Source of the DNA: Candidatus Nomurabacteria bacterium
GTDB lineage: Bacteria > Patescibacteriota > Minisyncoccia > Phycocordibacterales > UBA9973
Direction of reading: 5' to 3'
Assembly (NCBI GenBank): GCA_943356455.1
Contig: CALRFB010000009.1
Location: 1-19,899 of the forward strand
Length of the DNA stretch: 19,899 nucleotides
Made by a program: the position numbers and the translations under genes. Below are positions 7,376 through 12,808 of the stretch, piece by piece. Positions within the stretch are counted from its first letter, which is position 1. Every line of letters begins with the position of its first letter. A model generated the notes under the pieces. The model worked only from the letters and a program-made list of their open reading frames with translations. It did no database searches and was not told the origin of the DNA.

Positions 7376-7400
7376 AATAAAAACGTATTCGTCGTTTTTT
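7376..7400 (-). terminator. Weak candidate terminator after the DUF3467-like gene
   Basis: On the minus strand AAAAACG pairs with CGTTTTT across a 7-base loop, followed by ATTTAT. The stem is short and mostly A-T, so the call is tentative. Confidence 0.35.
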
Positions 7401-7406
7401 TTACTT

Positions 7407-7703
7407 TTACTTTTTATCTTCTCCGTTTTTCATGTCTCCTGCTTTAAAATCTGCTGACTGAAATGGGCTTTGGATTTCTGGCACTGACATATCAATCACA
7501 CCAAATTGTTTTTCATAATTTTCAATTTGTTGTGTGAAAAACATAGCAATGCTTTTGGCGATTTTTGGTGTCGTAGCATAGTTGTCCAGGTTATTACCAG
7601 ACGCCACGCTAAACATAATCGCCTCTTTGTTGAATGCTCCAAGAGCACCATCGCAGAATTTCTTGGGTAACATATTAAAATCTACTTTTGTTGGATCTAT
7701 CAT
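7407..7703 (-). CDS. DUF3467-like protein, 98 aa
   Basis: Small soluble protein of unknown function. The segment YATTPKIAKSIAMFFTQQIENYEKQFGVID (about residues 42-71) resembles the C-terminal half of DUF3467 proteins, which share a (S/T)P-x-x-AK...L...I-x-x-YE-x-x-FG-x-I pattern; the preceding FSVASGN would be the central strand. The C-terminal ~25 residues are polar and probably disordered (FKAGDMKNGEDKK). An in-frame ATG upstream at 7772 is rejected because a full promoter lies between it and 7703, with TATAAT exactly six bases before this ATG. The gene is divergent from the PaaX-like regulator, 85 bases away. Confidence 0.6.
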   Translation of the reverse strand: MIDPTKVDFNMLPKKFCDGALGAFNKEAIMFSVASGNNLDNYATTPKIAKSIAMFFTQQIENYEKQFGVIDMSVPEIQSPFQSADFKAGDMKNGEDKK

Positions 7704-7709
7704 GTGCTT

Positions 7710-7737
7710 ATTATAAACATTACTGATATTTTGACAA
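7710..7737 (-). promoter_or_regulatory. Leaderless promoter of the DUF3467-like gene
   Basis: On the minus strand TTGTCA (7737-7732), a 16-bp spacer, TATAAT (7715-7710), six bases (AAGCAC), then the ATG at 7703. This is the only leaderless start here with both a good -35 and a perfect -10 at the canonical distance. Confidence 0.8.
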
Positions 7738-7788
7738 GTATTTCGTGACCGCCAATTCCTTGTCAAATACATAATACCATATTAAACT

Positions 7789-8373
7789 ATGTCTGCAATG
7801 AAAAAGAGCTCCAAAAATCCCAGAAATTCACCTCAATCGGCAATTTTAAAGGTACTCAGCCGAAAAAAAGCTGTATCTGTTGATCAGCTTAAAAATGAAG
7901 CCGAAAATAGCCTCGTAGGCGACTTAAAGGCTCATTATAAAGAAAACGTAAAGCCTTCATATGCTATTTCTCGTACCCTAAAAGCCATGGTAGACGGAGG
8001 TTTGGCAGAAATTCTGTCGGCTGGCCAAAGTGACTTTGTCAGAATAACCGCTGTTGGTAGACAAAAGCTGTATAGGGACGAATTATCGAGCACCACTATG
8101 CCAATATCTCGTACGTGGGACAGCAAATGGCGATTTATCATGCTGGACCTACCGGAAGATCGAAAAAATGAACGCGAAGCTTTGCGATATCTTTTGAAAA
8201 AAGCTGGTTTTGCCCTTTTGAAAAATTCGGTTTGGGTTTCACCTTTCCCTTTTGAGCAATTCTTCACAAATATAAAAAAAGATTTGGGCCTATCGGCAGA
8301 AATGATGATAGTGACAACAGACACGATCGATCCTGACACTGAAAAAATACTTTTCGACATATTTGGAAAGTAA
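7789..8373 (+). CDS. PaaX-like regulator: winged helix plus Cas2-fold domain
   Basis: 194-aa protein in two parts. Residues about 15-95 look like a winged-helix DNA-binding domain (SAILKVLSRKKAVSVDQL...AISRTLKAMVDGGLAEIL...VRITAVGRQKL). Residues about 108-190 (DSKWRFIMLDLPEDRKNERE...LLKKAGFALLKNSVWVSPFP) match the ferredoxin-like Cas2-fold domain of PaaX-type repressors: WR-h-h-h-h-D-h-P, then L-x-x-x-G-F, then S-V-W-V. Many CPR relatives are labelled Cas2 for this reason. No CRISPR repeat or cas1 is present, so a transcriptional regulator is more likely than an adaptation nuclease. Its target is unknown; the divergent DUF3467-like gene and itself are natural candidates. An ATG at 7798 is an alternative start. 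Confidence 0.75.
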   Translation: MSAMKKSSKNPRNSPQSAILKVLSRKKAVSVDQLKNEAENSLVGDLKAHYKENVKPSYAISRTLKAMVDGGLAEILSAGQSDFVRITAVGRQKLYRDELSSTTMPISRTWDSKWRFIMLDLPEDRKNEREALRYLLKKAGFALLKNSVWVSPFPFEQFFTNIKKDLGLSAEMMIVTTDTIDPDTEKILFDIFGK

Positions 8374-8401
8374 AAAAACCCTCTGTTAAGAGGGTTTTAT
8401 T
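8372..8401 (+). terminator. Bidirectional terminator
   Basis: Stem AAAACCCTCT, loop GTTA, AGAGGGTTTT followed by ATTC on the plus strand. On the minus strand the same hairpin is followed by a run of T's (complement of 8372-8378). It serves the PaaX-like gene and the converging gene that ends at 8414. Confidence 0.85.
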
Positions 8402-8413
8402 CATAATAAGATT

Positions 8414-8755
8414 TTAAGAAGTAACCTCAGTGGAAACTTCTTTTGCAACACTAGGTGTGTTTGAGGCATTATTTTCCGCCTCTGTTTCATCTAGCATTAG
8501 TGGACCGAGGATGCCATTCAATGGAAGACCGGCCTTGCGAGCAAGTTTCGCCATTCTTTTAATAGCAGAAGCACGTTTTTTCTTTTGTGCTGTGGTTTTC
8601 GATGGATAATAATAATCCATTTCTTTTTTCATTTCTGCTCTGCTCATGCACGGTGGAATGATAACACCGTTTGGAAGTTGCACTTCAGCAACTTCAGTTG
8701 TTTCGTTGAAGATAACGTAGCCCTTGGCGCGTTTCTTGCTTTTGTTTTTTGCCAT
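8414..8755 (-). CDS. Hypothetical basic protein, 113 aa
   Basis: Unrecognised. The N terminus is strongly basic (AKNKSKKRAKGY), followed by strand-like VIFNETTEVAEVQLPNGVIIPP, then a basic helix-rich block (KTTAQKKKRASAIKRMAKLARKAG, about residues 53-76) and an acidic, Ser/Thr-rich tail. The lysine- and arginine-rich profile suggests nucleic-acid binding, but no named motif supports this. It has its own promoter with TTGACA at 8813-8818 and a bidirectional terminator at 8372-8401, so it is a stand-alone unit. Confidence 0.7.
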   Translation of the reverse strand: MAKNKSKKRAKGYVIFNETTEVAEVQLPNGVIIPPCMSRAEMKKEMDYYYPSKTTAQKKKRASAIKRMAKLARKAGLPLNGILGPLMLDETEAENNASNTPSVAKEVSTEVTS

Positions 8756-8790
8756 AGAAATAATATTTAATTGTTAGAAGATTTGTTTTT

Positions 8791-8818
8791 ATACTACACT
8801 GCTTTTCATATTTGTCAA
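8791..8818 (-). promoter_or_regulatory. Promoter of the 113-aa basic protein gene
   Basis: On the minus strand TTGACA (8818-8813), a 16-bp spacer, TAGTAT (8796-8791). TATAAA three bases further on is an alternative -10. The leader would be about 25-30 bases and has no Shine-Dalgarno motif. It starts right after the T run of the upstream terminator. Confidence 0.6.
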
Positions 8819-8820
8819 AT

Positions 8821-8851
8821 AAAAAAAACATAAGGGTTACTTATGTTTTTT
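8821..8851 (-). terminator. Terminator whose loop contains the stop codon of the STAS-like gene
   Basis: On the minus strand AAAAAACATAAG pairs with CTTATGTTTTTT across the loop TAACC. The loop starts with the TAA stop codon of the 8837-9142 gene (8839-8837), and a run of eight T's follows the GC-containing part of the stem. The stem is A-T rich but perfectly paired. Confidence 0.75.
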
Positions 8852-9142
8852 CTTGGTTTTTAATTCTGCTTGTTTCTTCACCAACACTGCTTGGAACGTT
8901 GTCCAAACTGACCAGGTGTAATTTTCAAACGTCACCAATCGCACTATTGTGTCGTATGAAAATTCATCGAGTAACTTGGCATACAATTCTGCTGCATAGT
9001 CGTTTGGAATCGTTGCTACAGAATAGCAGTCGATAATTACGGATTTTTGTCTTCGTAAATAGATTGCAATATTCTCTCGGACTGGGCCGGCTTTTTGTGG
9101 ATACTTAAAAAACAAGCGCTGAAACTTTAGTTGCATTTCCAT
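8837..9142 (-). CDS. STAS-like (DUF4325-type) small protein, tentative
   Basis: 101-aa soluble protein. The order strand VIIDCYSVATI, helix NDYAAELYAKLLDEF, then strand TIVRLVTFENYT resembles the STAS-like DUF4325 fold, whose members read hhhDhxxhxxhxxxFAxELhxxL followed by a second strand ending near an Asn; these are often encoded near regulators. I am not sure of the assignment: the match is by pattern, and the normally phosphorylated Ser of anti-sigma antagonists is not evident (NDYA at that point). The tail is basic (KTKKKHK). An extended -10 lies at 9158-9166, and the terminator is folded over its stop codon. Confidence 0.5.
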   Translation of the reverse strand: MEMQLKFQRLFFKYPQKAGPVRENIAIYLRRQKSVIIDCYSVATIPNDYAAELYAKLLDEFSYDTIVRLVTFENYTWSVWTTFQAVLVKKQAELKTKKKHK

Positions 9143-9157
9143 GAGCTATTTTTGGCC

Positions 9158-9185
9158 ACTATAGCACACATGCGTCATGGTACAA
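9158..9185 (-). promoter_or_regulatory. Extended -10 promoter of the STAS-like gene
   Basis: On the minus strand TTGTAC (9185-9180), 16 bp, then TGC-TATAGT (9166-9158). The expected leader is about nine bases, so the mRNA is short-leadered rather than leaderless. The 11-base block TGTGCTATAGT is identical to the one before the Nudix gene. Confidence 0.6.
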
Positions 9186-9204
9186 ATATAGCTTTTAGAA
9201 TAGG

Positions 9205-9531
9205 CTAGGCAGCTTCGTTCATGTGTTGCTCGTCATTGTGCTCATGGTTGCGTTCGGTGTATTCTGTGTGCATATCTCCTGTCTTTTGTCTGCCATATTT
9301 TGCTTTGAGTATTTCGAAACTTGAGTGTTCTATCTCTTCGAGCAATATTGCTTCTGCTTCTGGCGACAGTCCGGCAAGTGGAATAGCCTGCGCTATTTCA
9401 GTCATGAGAATATGTTGATCTACATCGGTTAGTCCGTTGTTGGTATGGGGTTTTTTATCAATCAAAGCCGCAACAAGTTTTTGCTTGAAAGTCGGCTCGT
9501 TGTGTGGGGCATTTTCTATAGAGAATTCCAT
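9205..9531 (-). CDS. Hypothetical protein coupled to grpE, 108 aa
   Basis: Unrecognised. Predicted mostly helical and acidic: FKQKLVAALIDKK, DVDQHILMTEIAQAI, SPEAEAILLEEIEHSSFEILKAKYG, followed by a hydrophilic tail rich in His, Asn and Glu (HTEYTERNHEHNDEQH). The start at 9531 follows the grpE stop codon by one base (TAATATG), suggesting reinitiation after grpE. An in-frame ATG at 9549 inside grpE would add six residues. Coupling to a chaperone co-factor hints at a proteostasis link, but this is only context. The His-rich tail could bind metal, with no further support. Confidence 0.65.
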   Translation of the reverse strand: MEFSIENAPHNEPTFKQKLVAALIDKKPHTNNGLTDVDQHILMTEIAQAIPLAGLSPEAEAILLEEIEHSSFEILKAKYGRQKTGDMHTEYTERNHEHNDEQHMNEAA

Positions 9532-9532
9532 A

Positions 9533-10126
9533 TTATTTTTCAAAAACATTTACTCGTGCTGGGCGGAACACTTTATCGCCGTTTTTGTATCCCTTTTGGA
9601 TAATCTGCGCGACGGTGTGGTCGGTGTCATTTTCTCCAGCAGGTATAGTGTTCATCGCTTCGTGGAGCATTGGGTCGATTGGGTCGCCAATCTGGACTGC
9701 GATCTCTTCAATGCCATTTTCGGCGAGCACTTTCAAAAGTTGCTGGTGAATGTACTCTACACCGACACGCCAGTTTTTTTCAACTTTTTCCCAGGCTTCT
9801 TTGTTTGCAAATGCCATGTCGTATGCATCCAGAACCGGCAGAAGCTCTTCAGCAAAATGCTCACGCGCCATGGCTTCGATCTTGCGATTGTGATCGATTT
9901 CACCTTTTTTATAATTCATAAAGTCAGCTCGCTCGCGTTGCCAGCTGGTCAGGTATTCTTGTTTTTCATGCTGGGCTTGCTTGAGGTCTTTCCGAATCTT
10001 TTTCAACGTAGCTTTTAAATCTTCTTCTCCGTCAGCATTGTATTCAAACTGCACAATATCCTCGGCATCATCCTGGATGTCGGTTTCTAGCGGTGTATGT
10101 AGGTTGTTGTTTTCTTCGTCTGTCAT
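9533..10126 (-). CDS. grpE: Nucleotide exchange factor GrpE
   Basis: 197-aa GrpE, the dimeric ADP-release factor for DnaK. The acidic N-terminal region (residues 1-35) is followed by a long coiled-coil helix (DLKATLKKIRKDLKQAQHEKQEYLTSWQ) running into the conserved RERADFMNYKK. Then come LLPVLDAYDMA and the C-terminal beta domain with YIHQQLLKVLAENGIEEI, GDPIDPMLHEAM and QIIQKGYKNGDKVFRPARVNV. The ATG at 10126 is chosen over a TTG nine bases upstream because TATAAT ends only eight bases before this ATG. It is separated from dnaK by four genes and is not in one operon with it. No CIRCE element is seen. Confidence 0.95.
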   Translation of the reverse strand: MTDEENNNLHTPLETDIQDDAEDIVQFEYNADGEEDLKATLKKIRKDLKQAQHEKQEYLTSWQRERADFMNYKKGEIDHNRKIEAMAREHFAEELLPVLDAYDMAFANKEAWEKVEKNWRVGVEYIHQQLLKVLAENGIEEIAVQIGDPIDPMLHEAMNTIPAGENDTDHTVAQIIQKGYKNGDKVFRPARVNVFEK

Positions 10127-10134
10127 ACGTGGCA

Positions 10135-10162
10135 ATTATACTCAGATCTGGCTTTGTTTCAA
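10135..10162 (-). promoter_or_regulatory. Promoter of grpE, leaderless or nearly so
   Basis: On the minus strand TTGAAA (10162-10157), 16 bp, TATAAT (10140-10135), eight bases, then the ATG at 10126. The -35 lies inside the end of the nucleotidyltransferase gene. Confidence 0.75.
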
Positions 10163-10822
10163 ACTTTCAAAATCTGCGGGCGTATTAACTTGCAACCAGG
10201 ATTCAATATCGACCACACGTATCGGAAAAAGGCTTTGATTACCAGTAAACATTTGAGGTAAACCGTATTCACTTTCACCGATCTTTACCGGTTGTAAATC
10301 GAATATACCTTTATGTAAAACATAACTTCCTGTGGCTATGCGGGTGCCTTCTTTCTTTTCCTCGTCTGTTTGTGAACGAAAACGGCTAAAATAACCTGCT
10401 TCATCTGTTTCAATTGCATAGTATGCAGGCATTATTTTTTTACATACTCCCATAGCTTGTTTTTCTGAAATCAATTTTTTCAAATCTGATTGTATGACGA
10501 CATCATCGCCACTCAAAACCAAAAAGCGATCACTCACAATATACGGCTTTGCCGCAAGTAACGCTCCGTATGTTCCCTTGGTTTCACCTTGTTCAGCAAA
10601 AATAATTTTTCGGTGAGCGTATTTTTCTGAGAAATGGTTTCGGACTTGTTCTTTTAAATGATCGACGACAATAATAATGCGATCTATCTCTTCTGGTAAT
10701 GCATCAACAATGTAGTCAATTATTTTTTTGCTATGCTTGATTTCTAGCAATGGTTTTGGTGTTTTTTCTGTATACGGCAGTAAGCGTGTGCCTTTCCCGG
10801 CGGCAAAAATGACTGTATCCAT
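10142..10822 (-). CDS. Sugar-phosphate nucleotidyltransferase (NTP_transferase family)
   Basis: 226-aa single-domain enzyme that would join NTP and a sugar 1-phosphate to give an NDP-sugar for cell-surface glycans. The signature AAGKGTRLLPYTEKTPKPLL lies at the N terminus (residues ~7-26), with the G-x-G-T-R nucleotide loop and the PKP lysine. QGETKGTYGAL and SGDDVV supply the substrate and metal-binding aspartate region. The short length without a left-handed beta-helix resembles RmlA- or MurU-like enzymes more than GlmU; the exact sugar cannot be told. The ATG at 10822 is preceded by TATAAT exactly six bases upstream. A longer in-frame start at 10837 would lie upstream of the -10 box and is rejected. 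Confidence 0.85.
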   Translation of the reverse strand: MDTVIFAAGKGTRLLPYTEKTPKPLLEIKHSKKIIDYIVDALPEEIDRIIIVVDHLKEQVRNHFSEKYAHRKIIFAEQGETKGTYGALLAAKPYIVSDRFLVLSGDDVVIQSDLKKLISEKQAMGVCKKIMPAYYAIETDEAGYFSRFRSQTDEEKKEGTRIATGSYVLHKGIFDLQPVKIGESEYGLPQMFTGNQSLFPIRVVDIESWLQVNTPADFESLKQSQI

Positions 10823-10828
10823 GGGAGT

Positions 10829-10834
10829 ATTATA
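10829..10834 (-). promoter_or_regulatory. Leaderless -10 box of the nucleotidyltransferase gene
   Basis: TATAAT on the minus strand, six bases (ACTCCC), then the ATG at 10822. The spacer and -35 zone are occupied by the T run and hairpin of the upstream terminator; no good -35 is visible. Confidence 0.65.
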
Positions 10835-10836
10835 CA

Positions 10837-10868
10837 TAAAAAAAACCGATACATTTTGTATCGGTTTT
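10837..10868 (-). terminator. Terminator of the Nudix gene, abutting the next promoter
   Basis: On the minus strand a 12-bp stem AAAACCGATACA / TGTATCGGTTTT with a 3-base A loop is followed by T's (eight in a row counting the last stem T's). It ends three bases before the TATAAT of the next gene. Confidence 0.85.
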
Positions 10869-10884
10869 GTCTCTCAGTTTCGTC

Positions 10885-11469
10885 TTACACCGTTAGTAGT
10901 GGTGCGTGTACGTCTCCAGAAATCGAAACAGGGTCGGACAGTCGTGTTTCAAAAGGTGCAGCCTGATTGGACTGTTTCCAGTTGATGTAATGGCACACCA
11001 TGCGAAGATAGCCGAGACCGATAGTATCACGATCTGGACACCCAACAAGATCGATAATTTCTTTGTGCGAAAAATATTTAAATTCACCTAATTCTTGTGA
11101 AGGACTAGGCTCACCTGCAAATACTTTTGCACGATATAGAAATACGACCCCATTGGTTTCAGCGACTCCGCGCACAATCTGCATCATGAGTCCGACAAGT
11201 TCAATATCTTTTTCGTAAAAATGTATGCCTGTTTCTTCTGCCATTTCCGTACACGCTGCGTGGCGAGGATGTTCACCACGATCAATGCCACCGCCTGGCA
11301 ACATAAATCGATACTTACCATCGGTTTCGCTAGGGAAATTACTTTTTCCAAAAAGGATTTCGCCTTTTTCGTTTTCATAAATTAAGTTTGCGCCATTGAG
11401 ACGTTTAACTTTTTCGCGATATTTCCGAGCTTCGGAAATACGGTCTAGGGTTATTTCGTTTTCTACCAT
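10885..11469 (-). CDS. Nudix hydrolase
   Basis: 194-aa Nudix protein. The Nudix box is GGIDRGEHPRHAACTEMAEE followed by TGI (around residues 63-85), matching Gx5Ex7REUxEExGU except that the Arg of the RE pair is Thr; the metal-binding glutamates are kept. The family hydrolyses nucleoside diphosphates linked to another group; the substrate here is unknown. ANLIYENEKGEILFGK and the PGGG before the box are typical of the fold. The ATG at 11469 is used; an in-frame TTG at 11499 falls at the extended -10. It ends at a strong terminator, so it is a one-gene unit despite adjacency to the nucleotidyltransferase gene. Confidence 0.85.
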   Translation of the reverse strand: MVENEITLDRISEARKYREKVKRLNGANLIYENEKGEILFGKSNFPSETDGKYRFMLPGGGIDRGEHPRHAACTEMAEETGIHFYEKDIELVGLMMQIVRGVAETNGVVFLYRAKVFAGEPSPSQELGEFKYFSHKEIIDLVGCPDRDTIGLGYLRMVCHYINWKQSNQAAPFETRLSDPVSISGDVHAPLLTV

Positions 11470-11487
11470 GAGATGAGCTTTTATCGG

Positions 11488-11496
11488 ACTATAGCA
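11488..11496 (-). promoter_or_regulatory. Extended -10 promoter of the Nudix gene
   Basis: TGC-TATAGT on the minus strand, part of TGTGCTATAGT. About 11 leader bases are expected before the ATG at 11469. No convincing -35. Confidence 0.55.
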
Positions 11497-11514
11497 CAAA
11501 ACCGATATTCATAC

Positions 11515-12783
11515 TTATTGTCGTACTACCCTGTAGATATTCCCGGCAACATCATCCGAAATATAGAGGTTTTTGTCTAGACCAAATGTGACGGCAACGG
11601 GGCGGCCGATTTTTTGTCCATCAGCTGTAAGCCAGCCAGTAATAAAGTCTTCTATAGAAACATAATTTCCAGCACTATCGAGGGTGATTTTGGTGATTTT
11701 ATAACCTGTTGGAACGGTGCGGTTCCAAGAGCCGTGGAAAGCCACGAAAAGCGACGTGGTAGAAGTCGGAGAAGCGGGGGCCGAAGCAGTCACACCCCAG
11801 TCACTCGGCATAAATGCCAAACCTAGCGGCGCAGAATGAGCCTGGATGTCAATAAACGATGGCGTTTCGAAAGGCTCCATACAAGGATTGCGAATATACG
11901 TTTTTGTATCGTATACGTCATCGTGGACATTTTTACTGTAGCAGTTGGGCCAGCCATAATCTTTGCCTGGTTCGATGATATTGATCTCATCCGGAGGTAT
12001 TTCGTCACCAAGTCCGTCGCGACCCATTTCAGTGGCATAGAGTTTGCCGTCAGTTGGATTGATAGCCATGAAAACTGAATTCCGTAGACCGCGTGCGTAT
12101 TCAGTCATTTTGCTGGTGGAAATTGTATATGCCATGATCCGTCCGCGCATCATGTCGTTTTCAACACATGCATTGCACGATGAACCGACGGATATGAGCA
12201 ATGTATTTTGATCAGGCAATAAAAGGAGGGAGCGCGTAAAGTGCAAATCCGTAGCAGTAGTTGGAAAATCTGCCAATTTTTTAGGATTACTTGCCGTACC
12301 TGTTGCGAGATCATAGTCGTAGCTCGTGAGCTTGCTGGCTTGGGCAACAAAAAGTGCGCAGACATCGGCATTTGTTGGACACAACAATGCAAGACCGTGT
12401 GGTTTATTTAAACTTGAAATGATCGGTGTAGTTGTGTCGGCAGTTCCGTCAGCGCTCGAATCCACGATTGACACTATTCGTCCTTCACTTGTTTCAGAAA
12501 CAAGCATGCGACCTTTTGGGTCAAAAGCAATAACGCGTGCATCCTTGATATTTTTAGCAAAAATATTCATCGCATATCCGTCTCGGATACTGAGCTCGGC
12601 GATAAATGGATCGTTTGTGGGATTTTTAGCCGAAGGAGAATTGGCAGTGACGCTTTGGTCTATATGTTTCGTACCAGGAATATGTATAGTTCCGTTTGTA
12701 TATTTGTATACAAAAATACCAGCAGCCACTAGGGCGATACAAATTGCGGCAATAGTAAGTCGCCGTGCCGGATGGTTTTCCAT
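11515..12783 (-). CDS. Membrane-anchored sorbosone/glucose dehydrogenase-like beta-propeller protein
   Basis: 422-aa protein with an N-terminal membrane anchor or uncleaved signal (residues ~9-28, LTIAAICIALVAAGIFVYKY) and a beta-propeller domain of the PQQ-dependent sugar dehydrogenase / L-sorbosone dehydrogenase type. Family motifs are DARVIAFDPKGRMLVSE, NKPHGLAL, ARGLRNSVFMAINP, EIPPDEINIIEPGKDYGWPN, FHGSWNRTVPTGYKI and the ending FGLDKNLYISDDVAGNIYRV. It should face outside the membrane. Members oxidise sugars with PQQ or only bind ligands; no PQQ synthesis gene is nearby, so enzymatic activity is uncertain. Four cysteines in CPTNADVC and CNAC could form disulfides. The start is fixed by an extended -10 ending six bases upstream. 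Confidence 0.85.
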   Translation of the reverse strand: MENHPARRLTIAAICIALVAAGIFVYKYTNGTIHIPGTKHIDQSVTANSPSAKNPTNDPFIAELSIRDGYAMNIFAKNIKDARVIAFDPKGRMLVSETSEGRIVSIVDSSADGTADTTTPIISSLNKPHGLALLCPTNADVCALFVAQASKLTSYDYDLATGTASNPKKLADFPTTATDLHFTRSLLLLPDQNTLLISVGSSCNACVENDMMRGRIMAYTISTSKMTEYARGLRNSVFMAINPTDGKLYATEMGRDGLGDEIPPDEINIIEPGKDYGWPNCYSKNVHDDVYDTKTYIRNPCMEPFETPSFIDIQAHSAPLGLAFMPSDWGVTASAPASPTSTTSLFVAFHGSWNRTVPTGYKITKITLDSAGNYVSIEDFITGWLTADGQKIGRPVAVTFGLDKNLYISDDVAGNIYRVVRQ

Positions 12784-12789
12784 GAGTAT

Positions 12790-12798
12790 ATTGTAGCA
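12790..12798 (-). promoter_or_regulatory. Leaderless extended -10 promoter of the beta-propeller gene
   Basis: TGC-TACAAT on the minus strand, six bases (ATACTC), then the ATG at 12783. It fits in the 25-bp gap after the flavoprotein gene. Confidence 0.65.
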
Positions 12799-12808
12799 CT
12801 ATTTGTTC

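Noticed and set aside
7348-7406. CIRCE or other heat-shock operator before dnaK
   Set aside because: The gap is A/T-rich and holds no inverted repeat of the CIRCE type; the only hairpin is a weak terminator.
7704-7772. Longer form of the DUF3467-like protein starting at 7772
   Set aside because: A complete promoter with TATAAT six bases before the ATG at 7703 lies inside this extension.
7789-8373. Cas2, part of a CRISPR adaptation module
   Set aside because: The N-terminal winged helix and 194-aa length fit PaaX-like regulators. No repeats, cas1 or other cas gene are in the window.
8821-8851. Regulatory hairpin such as a riboswitch or attenuator
   Set aside because: The stem, the stop codon in its loop and the T run fit a simple terminator of the upstream gene.
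10823-10837. Start of the nucleotidyltransferase at 10837
   Set aside because: This ATG lies between the terminator T run and the -10 box, upstream of the expected transcription start. The conserved core begins at 10822.
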